Below, in pieces: positions 26,693 through 35,351 of a DNA stretch of 64,000 nt. The notes beneath the pieces are model-generated. The model saw nothing but the letters and a program-made list of their open reading frames with translations. It had not been told where the DNA came from and did no database searches. Position numbers and translations under genes: made by a program. Within the stretch, counting starts at the first letter, position 1. Each line of letters begins with the position of its first letter. Location of the stretch: assembly GCA_035415815.1 (NCBI GenBank), contig DAOOGR010000002.1, positions 38,944-102,943 of the forward strand. The letters are read 5' to 3'. The stretch comes from Rectinema sp003452735 (GTDB lineage: Bacteria; Spirochaetota; Spirochaetia; Treponematales; Rectinemataceae).

Positions 26693-27319
26693 TTAATTGT
26701 GGTTTCTACGCTCTGGCTTTTTTAGAAATGGCGCCGCACCAGAGGTGCCAGTTTTTTTACAGAGGGCGTCGAGCGAATATGCTATATTATCGCTCACAAT
26801 AAGATCTTCATAGATTTCTTTATGTAGGAATCCTTCTTTGACCATATGCTTCAGCATTTCTAAAAGGTGATCATAGTAGTGCTCTATATTTAGCAAGGCT
26901 ACAGGCTTTTGATGATATCCGATATATCGCCACGACCATACTTCGAAAAGCTCCTCCATTGTTCCTATACCACCCGGCATGCAGAGAAAAGCATCGGCCT
27001 TTTTCTCCATTAGAGCTTTTCTTTCATGCATGTCGTTTACCACAAGCAATTCAGAAAGCTCTTGCTGATCAACAAGCTCGTAGAGACGCTGAGGAATGAT
27101 GCCTACAACTTTTCCTCCATTCTTGATCGCCGCCTCGGCTACTATGCCCATGAGGCCTACATCTCCACCGCCATATACAAGAACCATCCCTCGCTCTGCC
27201 AATATACGCCCGAGTTCTTCTGCGGCCTCGGAGTACGAAGGGCGCGCCCCAGTTGAAGATCCGCAAAAAACACATAAGTTAAGAGGCTGCAAAGCGACGC
27301 TTTCCTGTGAGATATTCAT
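26693..27319 (-). CDS. LOG-family protein (TIGR00730 group), possible nucleotide 5'-monophosphate phosphoribohydrolase
   Basis: About 208 residues with a Rossmann fold: LCVFCGSSTGARP at the N-terminus and the signature PGGIGTMEELFEVWSW. LOG enzymes split a nucleoside monophosphate into base and ribose 5-phosphate; the bacterial targets (often AMP) vary. The frame can run to a GTG at 27340, but the ATG at 27319 leaves the normal length. It neighbours the NAD-salvage pair but on the opposite strand, so a link in nucleotide turnover is only a guess. Confidence 0.85.
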   Translation of the reverse strand: MNISQESVALQPLNLCVFCGSSTGARPSYSEAAEELGRILAERGMVLVYGGGDVGLMGIVAEAAIKNGGKVVGIIPQRLYELVDQQELSELLVVNDMHERKALMEKKADAFLCMPGGIGTMEELFEVWSWRYIGYHQKPVALLNIEHYYDHLLEMLKHMVKEGFLHKEIYEDLIVSDNIAYSLDALCKKTGTSGAAPFLKKPERRNHN

Positions 27320-27386
27320 ATATTTTCTCTTTGATTGCACAAATCCATTTTGAACAATCTAGCGTGTATGAATAGAGGATTCAAGA

Positions 27387-27740
27387 TGGAGGTGGGGGGA
27401 ATTGAACCCCCGTCCCCATGCGTGCGCTGCACGCATCTACAGGTTTATCTGGTCAATGCATTGTCGGGAGCCGGGGCACAGACCAGCACGCGGTCGGCTC
27501 CTTATTCCGGTTTAATGTCCCTCATAGGCACCGGACCACCAGTGAGGTGAGCTCCCTAATGTCACAGACATCCATGGCGTCGGAAGCTGTCCGCCATGGC
27601 GTCCGTCGCTCACTGCTTACGCAGCGAGAGCGAGAGCGCCGTTTTTGTTGGCACTTAAAGGTTTTGCCACGTTAAGGAGAGTGGCTACTCCACCTGCAGC
27701 GCACACCACAAACCGCATAGGTCGAAACCAGTGCACCCCC
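27387..27740 (-). ncRNA. ssrA: Transfer-messenger RNA (tmRNA)
   Basis: A one-piece tmRNA of about 354 nt. The 5' end GGGGGTG pairs with the 3' CACCTCC plus discriminator A, and the T arm with GGGGGTTCAATTCCCCC is near the 3' end. CCA is not encoded. The tag frame (27652 to 27617) reads Ala-Asn-Lys-Asn-Gly-Ala-Leu-Ala-Leu-Ala-Ala then TAA, a standard proteolysis tag ending in ALAA. It releases stalled ribosomes together with SmpB. Confidence 0.95.
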
Positions 27741-27845
27741 AAGGTTATGCTTCATATAAGAATAAGGCAATTCTGTTATAGAATCAAGCGCTCTGCAGCA
27801 ATCTTGGATTCGAGGTTTAGGGCTGGCTTAAGAGAGTTGGGAGCT

Positions 27846-28961
27846 CTATTCCTCAATTTTGCCGGTATCGGTTAATGCCTTTTCTATTATACCACCCCCA
27901 AGCACTAGACCTTCTTCGGAGTAAAGGACTGCTGATTGACCAGGCGCAACAGCTCGTTGGGGAATTATAAATTCTATGCGCGCAGTTCCTGCTTTGTCGA
28001 ACTCTGCGATTGCCTCTGCTGGCTTATGGTTCTGCCGGATTTTTACTTTACAAGCAATGCGCTCTCCAACAGACTCTGGATTCTGCAGTCTAAAGGATCG
28101 CGCAATTAGTCCAGATGAAAAAAGCCCATCACCAGAACCTACGATAACGCGGTTCCGTTCTGCATCCAGGCCAAGCACATAGACTGGTTCCGTACCTAAA
28201 GAAATTCCAATGCCACGCCTTTGGCCAATTGTATAGAATGGCAATCCTCGATGCCTACCAATCACATTGCCCTTCAAATCTACAATGTCGCCAGGCAAGG
28301 GTTCTTTATTTTCAAAAAGAGGGGCATAGCTTCCTCCGCCAACAAAATCCTGGCTTTCGGATTTTTCGGCTGCTTCCAATCCATAGATATGCGCTGCTTG
28401 GCGTGTCTCTTTTTTTGTCATCTCTCCAAGCGGGAATATGATGTGCGATAGGCGTGCTGAATCTAAACCATATAGGAAATAGCTCTGATCTTTATCGATA
28501 TCTCGAGCTACTCTTATATATGTGATACCATTTATCGTACTCTTTCTTGCATAATGTCCTGTGGCAAACATATCGAATGATAGGCCGGATTGTCTTGCTC
28601 TATCGATCAAGAATCCGAACTTGAGATCGCGATTGCAGACTATGCAAGGATTGGGTGTTCTACCTGCAAGGTATTCGCTGCGAAAGTATTCTAGCACATA
28701 TAGTTCATATTCATCTGCGAGGTCTATGACATAGTAAGGAATGCCCAAGCTTGTACATAGACGCTGGCATGCCTCGATGTCTTCTTGCTCGCTAGGGCCA
28801 AAGCATGAATGTTTGAGATTTTCTTGTATTTTATATGCGCCTTTCCATATCTTCATGGTGAGGCCGATTACATTGTATCCCTGCTCTTTTAGTAGGCAAG
28901 CGCTAAGAGATGAGTCCACGCCTCCTGAAAGGCCGACTGCGACAGTAATATCCTGATTCAT
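27846..28961 (-). CDS. mnmA: tRNA-specific 2-thiouridylase MnmA
   Basis: A 371-residue enzyme that thiolates U34 of tRNA-Lys, -Glu and -Gln. The PP-loop ATP motif is GLSGGVDSS (10-18). The NPCIVCN motif (104-110) holds Cys106 and Cys109. The segment that normally carries the second catalytic Cys (as in ESQEICF or STGICF) reads ESQDFVGGGSY (202-212) and has no cysteine. The YTIGQRRG RNA-binding motif and C-terminal beta domain are intact, so the gene looks functional. No ribosome site precedes the ATG. Confidence 0.9.
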   Translation of the reverse strand: MNQDITVAVGLSGGVDSSLSACLLKEQGYNVIGLTMKIWKGAYKIQENLKHSCFGPSEQEDIEACQRLCTSLGIPYYVIDLADEYELYVLEYFRSEYLAGRTPNPCIVCNRDLKFGFLIDRARQSGLSFDMFATGHYARKSTINGITYIRVARDIDKDQSYFLYGLDSARLSHIIFPLGEMTKKETRQAAHIYGLEAAEKSESQDFVGGGSYAPLFENKEPLPGDIVDLKGNVIGRHRGLPFYTIGQRRGIGISLGTEPVYVLGLDAERNRVIVGSGDGLFSSGLIARSFRLQNPESVGERIACKVKIRQNHKPAEAIAEFDKAGTARIEFIIPQRAVAPGQSAVLYSEEGLVLGGGIIEKALTDTGKIEE

Positions 28962-29053
28962 AGGTAGCGTACTTTACTAGGAATGGTATTTTTATTCCAG
29001 CATTATAATTTGTAACTCAGATTCAATTGCAGGCATTTTCCAAGAATTTGTAC

Positions 29054-29083
29054 TTGCTTTATTGGCTATATGCAGAGTAAAGT
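29054..29083 (+). promoter_or_regulatory. Promoter of the decarboxylase beta-subunit gene, predicting a leaderless mRNA
   Basis: -35 TTGCTT (29054-29059), 18-base spacer, -10 TAAAGT (29078-29083). Six bases separate it from the ATG at 29090, which has no ribosome site. Confidence 0.45.
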
Positions 29084-29089
29084 AGCTGC

Positions 29090-30217
29090 ATGCAAGACGT
29101 TTTTATAGGTTTTACTTCCATTACATGGAAAATGCTGGTGATGTATGGCATAGGCGGAATTCTTATCTGGCTTGCAATTAAGAAGCAGTATGAACCAATG
29201 CTTCTCCTTCCCATAGGTTTTGGAGCTATACTGGTAAATCTGCCACTTTCGATTGCATGGGAACACGAGGGGATACCAGGATTTCTTAGGATTCTTTACG
29301 AGGCAGGGATTGCTAATGAGCTATTTCCTATTCTCATTTTTATAGCCGTTGGAGCGATGATCGATTTCGGTCCTCTTTTTAGAAATCCTCTAATGATATT
29401 CTTTGGCGCAGCTGCGCAGTTTGGAATATTCGCGACAATGATCGTTGCAACACTTCTTGGCTTCGATCTAAAGACTGCAGCTTCTATTGGCATTATAGGG
29501 GCAGCTGATGGGCCGACCGCTATCTATGTGGCGAATAAATTCGCAAGGGATTATCTGGCGCCGATATCGGTAGCTGCATATTCATATATGTCTCTTGTGC
29601 CTATTATCCAACCGCCGGTAATACGACTTTTGACGACAAAACAGGAGCGATCCATACATATGCCTCTGCATGAAAAACAATCGCCCCAGTGGCTCAAAAT
29701 TCTCTTTCCGATCTTGGTGACGATGACTTCGGGTATCGTTGCCCCGATCTCCGTGCCTCTTGTAGGTTCGCTTATGTTCGGAAACTTGATCCGCGAGTCG
29801 GGTGTGGTAGAAAGACTTTCTCAAGTCGCACAGAATGAACTGGCTTACCTGGTTACACTGCTCTTGGGCATTTCTATTGGAGGCTCTATGTCGGCTGAAA
29901 AATTTCTCAACTTCGATACTCTTCTCATTTTGGCCATGGGCCTTGTTGCTTTTATATTCGATACGGCCGGTGGGGTACTTTTTGCAAAACTTGTGAATAT
30001 GTTCCTTCCAAAAGAAAAGAAAATCAATCCAATGATAGGGGCTTGTGGTATCTCGGCTTTTCCGATGTCTGCGCGTGTAATCCAAAAGATGGCCAATGAT
30101 GAAGAAAGAGGGAATATCATCCTCATGCAGGCCATCGGAGCGAATGTATCGGGTCAGCTTGGTTCAATCATTGCTGGCGGACTGGTGCTCGCTCTTGTGC
30201 CCTTAATAGTCGGGTAG
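29090..30217 (+). CDS. Sodium-pumping decarboxylase beta subunit (OadB/MmdB/GcdB type)
   Basis: A 375-residue membrane protein with about nine segments. GIIGAADGPTAIYVANKFA contains the conserved Asp and Gly-rich region of the Na+-binding site, and VPLVGSLMFGNLIRESGV is another family block. The beta subunit decarboxylates carboxybiotin and pumps 1-2 Na+ out. It could serve oxaloacetate, methylmalonyl-CoA or glutaconyl-CoA. No carboxyltransferase or biotin-carrier gene is in the window. A small membrane protein gene follows 10 bases later. Confidence 0.9.
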   Translation: MQDVFIGFTSITWKMLVMYGIGGILIWLAIKKQYEPMLLLPIGFGAILVNLPLSIAWEHEGIPGFLRILYEAGIANELFPILIFIAVGAMIDFGPLFRNPLMIFFGAAAQFGIFATMIVATLLGFDLKTAASIGIIGAADGPTAIYVANKFARDYLAPISVAAYSYMSLVPIIQPPVIRLLTTKQERSIHMPLHEKQSPQWLKILFPILVTMTSGIVAPISVPLVGSLMFGNLIRESGVVERLSQVAQNELAYLVTLLLGISIGGSMSAEKFLNFDTLLILAMGLVAFIFDTAGGVLFAKLVNMFLPKEKKINPMIGACGISAFPMSARVIQKMANDEERGNIILMQAIGANVSGQLGSIIAGGLVLALVPLIVG

Positions 30218-30227
30218 GAGTTCTATA

Positions 30228-30374
30228 ATGGCATTTATTGATAATCTGCGAAATGCAGGCACTGCAATGCAGGCAATTGCTGTCTCTATCGGAGGCCTTC
30301 TTGGTGTTTTTACTACATTGGCATTTTTCTTCTTGATGATCTTGGCGGCAGATCGCTTTAGTAAGCACAAATGA
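30228..30374 (+). CDS. 48-residue membrane protein, possible decarboxylase gamma/accessory subunit
   Basis: ATG at 30228, with TAGGAG seven bases upstream, opens a frame of 48 codons ending at TGA 30372-30374. It encodes one strong membrane segment (about residues 21-41: IGGLLGVFTTLAFFFLMIL) and a short basic tail (RFSKHK). It lies 10 bases after the beta subunit. Position and size suggest an OadG/MmdE-like small subunit that stabilises the complex, but similarity is too short to be sure. Confidence 0.65.
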   Translation: MAFIDNLRNAGTAMQAIAVSIGGLLGVFTTLAFFFLMILAADRFSKHK

Positions 30375-30441
30375 GAATAGAGGAGACTGCAGCCCGATTT
30401 TTCTAAGAAATCAACCTATTTAGTGTCTCTTTTGGCAAGAC

Positions 30442-31656
30442 TCAGACAGCCTTTACCCATTTAGCAAGCTCCCGGCCCTTATCTTTTAGAAGCTCGCATG
30501 TTGCTTCATCCGGAGCTCCTGGCCATTCGACTGGTTCAATGCAACTCCATTTAAGGGATTCGATCTTTGCCTCAAATTCCTTTTTAGCTCCTCCTACCCA
30601 ACCATAGCTGCCAATTCGAAGTGATTTGCGCTTATAGAGGTGTTTTCGCTCAAAGATATCGAGAATATAGGCCATTGGTGGGAACATCTTGTATTCATAG
30701 GTAGGCATTGCAATCAATATACCTTCGCTTTTATAGGCATCGGCAAGAACAAACGAAACGTTTTCATCGGGGACTCTATGGATCGAATAGGGGACTTTTT
30801 CTTCTTCTATGCCTTCGATCACATGCTTGAGTCCGAGCTCGGTATTTCCATACATCGAGCCCCAAATTATAGCAATTTCTTTTTCGCGAGGTCCATCCGA
30901 ATAATCGGCATAGCGCAAATAGCGTTCGATGATCTTATTTGGATTTGCTCTCCAGATAATGCCATGGCTTGGAGCGATTACCCTTATGGGCAAGCTGGAG
31001 AGCTTTTCAATGGCTCTCTTTACAAAAATGCCAAAGCTTGCAACGATATTTGCATAGTATCGAAGCGATTCAGCTTCGAAAAACTCATGCTCATCTTCTG
31101 ATATTTCATCATCGAAAATTCGGTCGCCAAGTGCTCCATACGAGCCAAAGCCATCACATGAAAAAAGAACTCCACCTTCTTTTGCCCAGGTCATCATTGT
31201 TTCTGGCCAGTGGACATTGGGAGTTTCGAAAAATTGCAAGGCTTGTCCCAAACCAAGATCTAAAATATCGCCTTCTTTTACTGCTTGGACACGATCGTGT
31301 TCGAAATAGAAATTTTTTACAAGTTCTGCGCCCTTTGCAGTGGTCAGCACAATAGCTTTTTTATTGATCGAGAGAAATTCTCTCAGCCAACCAGTGTGAT
31401 CGGGCTCGAGGTGATTAAGTATTATATAGTCGATTTCTTCTAGAGCTACGCCAAGCGAAGCTAGTTGACTCTTAAGCTCATTTGGAGCGCCCACCCAATC
31501 TCTGACAAGGTCGATTAAAGCTATTTTGTCGGCTTTTACGAGATAGCAGTTCAGCGAAACTCCATAAGGAATAGGCCAGATACCTTCGAATAGATCGTCG
31601 CTCCGTATATCGGCATGAAGCGCAAAGATATGGTCGTTAATTGGATGAACTTTCAT
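30442..31656 (-). CDS. Flavodiiron protein (FprA-type oxygen/NO reductase)
   Basis: A 404-residue protein with an N-terminal metallo-beta-lactamase domain and a C-terminal flavodoxin domain. Di-iron ligands are visible: H82-x-E84-x-D86-H87 in NHLEPDHTGW, then NVHWPETM, SCDGFGSYG and APSHGIIW. The FMN loop is GSMYGNTELG. FDPs reduce O2 to water or NO to N2O with electrons from rubredoxin, protecting anaerobes from oxygen. It stands alone; no rubredoxin gene is adjacent. Ribosome site GAAGGAGAT. A preference for O2 or NO cannot be decided here. Confidence 0.92.
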   Translation of the reverse strand: MKVHPINDHIFALHADIRSDDLFEGIWPIPYGVSLNCYLVKADKIALIDLVRDWVGAPNELKSQLASLGVALEEIDYIILNHLEPDHTGWLREFLSINKKAIVLTTAKGAELVKNFYFEHDRVQAVKEGDILDLGLGQALQFFETPNVHWPETMMTWAKEGGVLFSCDGFGSYGALGDRIFDDEISEDEHEFFEAESLRYYANIVASFGIFVKRAIEKLSSLPIRVIAPSHGIIWRANPNKIIERYLRYADYSDGPREKEIAIIWGSMYGNTELGLKHVIEGIEEEKVPYSIHRVPDENVSFVLADAYKSEGILIAMPTYEYKMFPPMAYILDIFERKHLYKRKSLRIGSYGWVGGAKKEFEAKIESLKWSCIEPVEWPGAPDEATCELLKDKGRELAKWVKAV

Positions 31657-31717
31657 TGCATATCTCCTTCTTTCGAATTATATACAATATAAGGGGTAAC
31701 TATTAATTCTAAAATGC

Positions 31718-33166
31718 TCAGAAATTGCCCGTGCCTGCTGATAGCTTTATTCCAATAGTAACAGGCCTGCCCCGACCCAAGAAGCCATATTCCGTACTAT
31801 CCGCTCCGAATATAAATGTAGAAAAAATTGATAGCTTGAGATAATCAGTGATTTCCCAGCTCACCGTTGGTTGCGCAAACCCAGAGATATCAGAAAAATT
31901 CATAATACCCAAGGCTGATATCGAGAAATCGCTACCACCTATTTCAGAGAATGAGATGCTTGCAGCTCCATAGTGCTGACCGGAGAGAAAAGGAAAGCTT
32001 TTTAAGTTTCCCGTTGCTATGGAATATAGAATTAAATTCTTGACTCCAGCTTGCTGAGATTCATAGGAATTGAAAAGAGCGGCTCTATCAGCATCAGAAT
32101 ATCCTTCGCCATTGAAATAGTATTCCGCAATAGCCGTAAAATTGCTATTTGGGTTGTTATATAGGAAACCTATTGTAGCCGAAGGATATAAGGTATTTCG
32201 AATATCGTCTGAAGATATTTCATTATAGTATGGATAACTAGATTGGAAAGATTTATAAAAAGTCTTCGGGCTGCCACGCGCTATGACTCCTTCGGCAAAA
32301 ACATCTAGATTCCAGATTGGACCGGTTAGTGTCAAAGCAGCACGTTCGGTAGTGTCATATCTATAGTAGGCGCTTAGACCCAATTCATAATTTCCAAGAA
32401 GGAATTCTGCCTTTGCAGCGAGAGCAGTGTTTTCGAAATCCGGATTGTCTGTATCAAAAATAGTATAGAAGCTCAGTGTGTTTTGGCTTGGTCCATAAGG
32501 GATGAATACACGAAACTGTAATGGGCCTTCACGCTGCGCCGTTGGATCTAAAATATTTATCGATTCCAGGTTGATTATATCTGCTGGACTAAAGAAGTAT
32601 CCGACACCCCATTTTACTGTAGCCTTTCCGAAACGCATATATGCAGTATCTCCAAGCTGGAAATCCGAAAACAGTTCAAAAATGCGGATATCTGGAACAG
32701 AGACTAATGTAGTTTTGTTGTTGGAATCCAAGAGGCTCTTTGTCTCTGAAAATGGCCAAGCGGTCTTAAAGGAACCATGTACCCTGAAATCTTCTTGAGG
32801 TCGTGCATCGAAGTATACAAGGCTGTTTAAATCAGGTTTTAGCTTTTGGGAATCTGGATCTACAAGATCAAAGCCTGCTGTCCAAGGATCATTCCATTGC
32901 CAAGAAGATTGTACAGTTCCGCTAATACTACCACCGATTTTAACAGTCTCGGTTTTCAAGAAGCTCTGAAGAGGATTTGTCTGTCTATTTAGAGAATCTT
33001 GTGATTCTTTTTGGCTAGAAGTTTCCCTGTCTTGCTGTACCACTATTTCATCTTCAAATAGTGCGTCGATATCATTGCTATCCTCTTGCGATGATATGCT
33101 GAAAGGCGCAGCCATGATGATTAGACATAGAATACCAATTGCCTCTAATCTCTGAAGAGAACTCAT
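31718..33166 (-). CDS. Outer-membrane beta-barrel protein of the ABC/LolA-like locus
   Basis: A 482-residue exported protein. A signal peptide (IGILCLIIMAAPFSIS) ends before an acidic stretch (EDSNDIDALFEDEI). The rest is a series of amphipathic strands with many aromatic residues, including RFGKATVKWGVGYFFSPADI, which resembles the DUF1302-type barrels that pair with LolA-like proteins. It ends in an aromatic Phe, as barrels do. It is the last gene of the operon. The start is ATG at 33166 with AGGAGG five bases before; an in-frame GTG at 33169 overlaps the spacer. Four AGGTA repeats precede it. Confidence 0.7.
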   Translation of the reverse strand: MSSLQRLEAIGILCLIIMAAPFSISSQEDSNDIDALFEDEIVVQQDRETSSQKESQDSLNRQTNPLQSFLKTETVKIGGSISGTVQSSWQWNDPWTAGFDLVDPDSQKLKPDLNSLVYFDARPQEDFRVHGSFKTAWPFSETKSLLDSNNKTTLVSVPDIRIFELFSDFQLGDTAYMRFGKATVKWGVGYFFSPADIINLESINILDPTAQREGPLQFRVFIPYGPSQNTLSFYTIFDTDNPDFENTALAAKAEFLLGNYELGLSAYYRYDTTERAALTLTGPIWNLDVFAEGVIARGSPKTFYKSFQSSYPYYNEISSDDIRNTLYPSATIGFLYNNPNSNFTAIAEYYFNGEGYSDADRAALFNSYESQQAGVKNLILYSIATGNLKSFPFLSGQHYGAASISFSEIGGSDFSISALGIMNFSDISGFAQPTVSWEITDYLKLSIFSTFIFGADSTEYGFLGRGRPVTIGIKLSAGTGNF

Positions 33167-33169
33167 CAC

Positions 33170-33209
33170 TACCTCCTTTATTACCTCCTATATTACCTGC
33201 AATTACCTG
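33170..33209. repeat. Four tandem AGGTA(A/G) repeats at the ribosome-binding region of the outer-membrane gene
   Basis: On the plus strand TACCT recurs at 33170, 33182, 33194 and 33204, that is at intervals of 12, 12 and 10 bases. On the coding strand this reads as four AGGTA copies, two of them AGGAGGTA. The proximal copy is the ribosome-binding site, and the distal copy includes the stop codon of the upstream gene. Confidence 0.75.
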
Positions 33210-34000
33210 CTAACTTGTTCAAGGAAGGCTTTTGTAAACACTCTATCGGGTAAAGGAGACACAGATTGTTCTGCCATGGTGATCTGGCTCTTTTCTCCTT
33301 TGTTGACTTCATCGACAATCAATATCTGCGAAGGAAGAAGTCTTCCTTCAAGCTCGACATATTTAGGATATGCGGTAGTTCGCATTAGCCGTCCATTCAC
33401 AGAGTAATCTTCTCGTTTGAGCAGCATTGTCCTATCTTTGCGAATATATAGCACTACCCGATCATAGGCTACTTCATTTGTTTTTGCTTTTAGATCCAAT
33501 ATCCAAACAGGAAACTTGCCCACCATACCATCGGTCATTTTCGTCACCGTATAATCTTCGGCAAATGTGCTGAGCGTAAAATCGGAATTCTTTGCTTTAG
33601 TGTTCTGCAAGTTTTCTTTCATCGAAGAATGCGAAAACTTGCGGCTTGTAGGATCATAAAACCAGACATTATCATCTTCCCTGAGATAACCCTGTCCTTT
33701 GTTCACTTCCGGAAGCAGAATCAAAATGACAAATTGCTTTTTCAAATCTCTGCGGAAGATCCGAGCCTGTGTAACGCTGTCTTTTTCTCCTGGTTTTTGG
33801 GTGACAATAGTAAAGACAGCAGAAAAATCTTTACCTGAAAAGTCGCTCAAATCATCGACTTGCTTGATAAGTGCCTTCGGATCTGGCTTTGACTGAGCAA
33901 GCAAAGGATTCAATCCAACAAAGAAAAGCATTGCCAAGATAATGATAAAATAGCTCTCTTTTTTTAGGCCTCTTGTTTTCAGGAATACATTAGAGTGCAT
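33203..34000 (-). CDS. LolA-like outer-membrane lipoprotein-sorting/lipid-carrier protein
   Basis: An exported protein of about 265 residues with signal peptide YFIIILAMLFFVGLNPLLAQ. The mature part has the LolA-like half-barrel pattern: FSAVFTIVTQKPGEKDS, FVILILLPEVNKGQGYLR, NVWFYDPTSRKFSHSS and a C-terminal VELEGRLLPSQILIVDE. Such proteins carry lipoprotein or lipid cargo across the periplasm. I start it at ATG 34000, eight bases after GGGAG; the in-frame ATG at 34015 contains that ribosome site. It sits directly between two FtsX-type permeases and the outer-membrane protein. Confidence 0.78.
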   Translation of the reverse strand: MHSNVFLKTRGLKKESYFIIILAMLFFVGLNPLLAQSKPDPKALIKQVDDLSDFSGKDFSAVFTIVTQKPGEKDSVTQARIFRRDLKKQFVILILLPEVNKGQGYLREDDNVWFYDPTSRKFSHSSMKENLQNTKAKNSDFTLSTFAEDYTVTKMTDGMVGKFPVWILDLKAKTNEVAYDRVVLYIRKDRTMLLKREDYSVNGRLMRTTAYPKYVELEGRLLPSQILIVDEVNKGEKSQITMAEQSVSPLPDRVFTKAFLEQVSR

Positions 34001-34015
34001 GCTAAAAACTCCCAT

Positions 34016-35341
34016 TTATTTGACGGTTCTCAAAGCTTCTGCTGGTGGCAATTTTGCCGCAGCATTTGCTGGCGCATATACTGCAACGAGTGTAAGCACC
34101 GCTATAAGAAGAATATTGCCTATTGCGCGAAGCGGTGGCACATAGAATGAAAAATGACCGCGCTTCAAAATCAAGAATACTGGAGAAAGTGGATCAAAGC
34201 TTATAAAAGTCAAGAGGCCCATAGCGATTAGTGCCAAGATTATTCCTGCAATGGCACCTGCCAGCGCAAGCAATAGTGCTTCATATAGAAACATTGATCG
34301 GATTTCATTCCTTTGAACACCGATAGCCCGCATCGTTCCAATTTCTCGGATTCGCTCATACATTGCCATTCGGAAGGTATTAGAGATGCCAATCATAACG
34401 ATGGCGAAGAGAACGATTAAAACCACTGTGCTTCCTGTATCTAGAGCAACTACTATCTGCTGTGCCTGGGCAAGAACATCATCGATTGTATAGAGCCTAT
34501 ATTTGGTCCCTGTCCATTGTTCGGTTTTTTGCTCGAGAAGCATCGCCTGAAATGGGGTCATGGAACCATCTTCCTTTTTTGTCGAACGATCGAAGAGATT
34601 GAGTCCCATGCCCTTCATCGAAGTATATAGCGCATTAGCGAAAGGCCCTGATTTCTCTAGTCTTTCTAGCATTATGCCAAGAGACATGTATTCATTTTTC
34701 CCTAGACCGATGAGACTATTGAGATATTCAAGTTGCACGTAGGTCATCATAGAGCCGACAAAACTTGAATCTATAGTTATTGCTGCGACGCGAAATTCGC
34801 CAACATTGTTCTGACCTGTTATAGTCTGCAATTGTGCAACCAATACATCTCCTGGCAGAACATTGAGTTTTTTTGCAATGCTTTGGGATATTATTATAGC
34901 ATTAGGCCAGGAAATATTATCCCAATTCCCGTCAACAAGAGCAAGTCGTTCTTTTATCATTCCAGAATGAGACAGATCGATGCCGGTGAGTGTCTGCTGC
35001 ATGCTCTTGCCCTCAAAAATCAGCGTAGCTATGGTCTGGCTGGTTTTCTGAAGGCTAACCCATTTTTGTCCAGAATCCTCTAAGGCTTGCATTATCACCG
35101 AATCATCGCGAATTATCGATATACGCTTGCCTGACGGAGTATATTCGGATCCACTAACGAAGACATGGCCGCCCATCAGGTACGAAAAATTATCCGATAT
35201 ATTTTTTACAAATGATCCAGCAAATCCGTTGATAATGGTTACGATCATTATTCCAAAGGCTATTGCTCCTGCAAGGAGCATAGTTCTCTTTCTTTGCCGC
35301 ATTAGATTTCGTGCAGCGATGCGGAGCAATACTACATTCAT
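34016..35341 (-). CDS. ABC transporter permease, FtsX/LolE-MacB type
   Basis: A 441-residue inner-membrane protein with one N-terminal membrane segment (MLLAGAIAFGIMIVTIINGF), a periplasmic domain of about 230 residues, and three C-terminal segments around ISNTFRMAMYERIREIGTMR. That EIGTMRAIG motif is the FtsX/MacB family mark. With the second permease and the ATPase it forms an extracting (not importing) ABC complex. Ribosome site AGGAGG. Adjacent to the LolA-like gene with no gap. Confidence 0.88.
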   Translation of the reverse strand: MNVVLLRIAARNLMRQRKRTMLLAGAIAFGIMIVTIINGFAGSFVKNISDNFSYLMGGHVFVSGSEYTPSGKRISIIRDDSVIMQALEDSGQKWVSLQKTSQTIATLIFEGKSMQQTLTGIDLSHSGMIKERLALVDGNWDNISWPNAIIISQSIAKKLNVLPGDVLVAQLQTITGQNNVGEFRVAAITIDSSFVGSMMTYVQLEYLNSLIGLGKNEYMSLGIMLERLEKSGPFANALYTSMKGMGLNLFDRSTKKEDGSMTPFQAMLLEQKTEQWTGTKYRLYTIDDVLAQAQQIVVALDTGSTVVLIVLFAIVMIGISNTFRMAMYERIREIGTMRAIGVQRNEIRSMFLYEALLLALAGAIAGIILALIAMGLLTFISFDPLSPVFLILKRGHFSFYVPPLRAIGNILLIAVLTLVAVYAPANAAAKLPPAEALRTVK

Positions 35342-35351
35342 GTACTTCCTC

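Noticed and set aside
27335..27675. Plus-strand open frames across 27335-27675
   Set aside because: They lie opposite the tmRNA gene; the structured RNA explains the sequence and no ribosome site supports them.
33170..33209. Possible CRISPR-like repeat cluster
   Set aside because: Units are only 5-8 bases with 10-12 base spacing, no spacers and no cas genes; it is a ribosome-site repeat.
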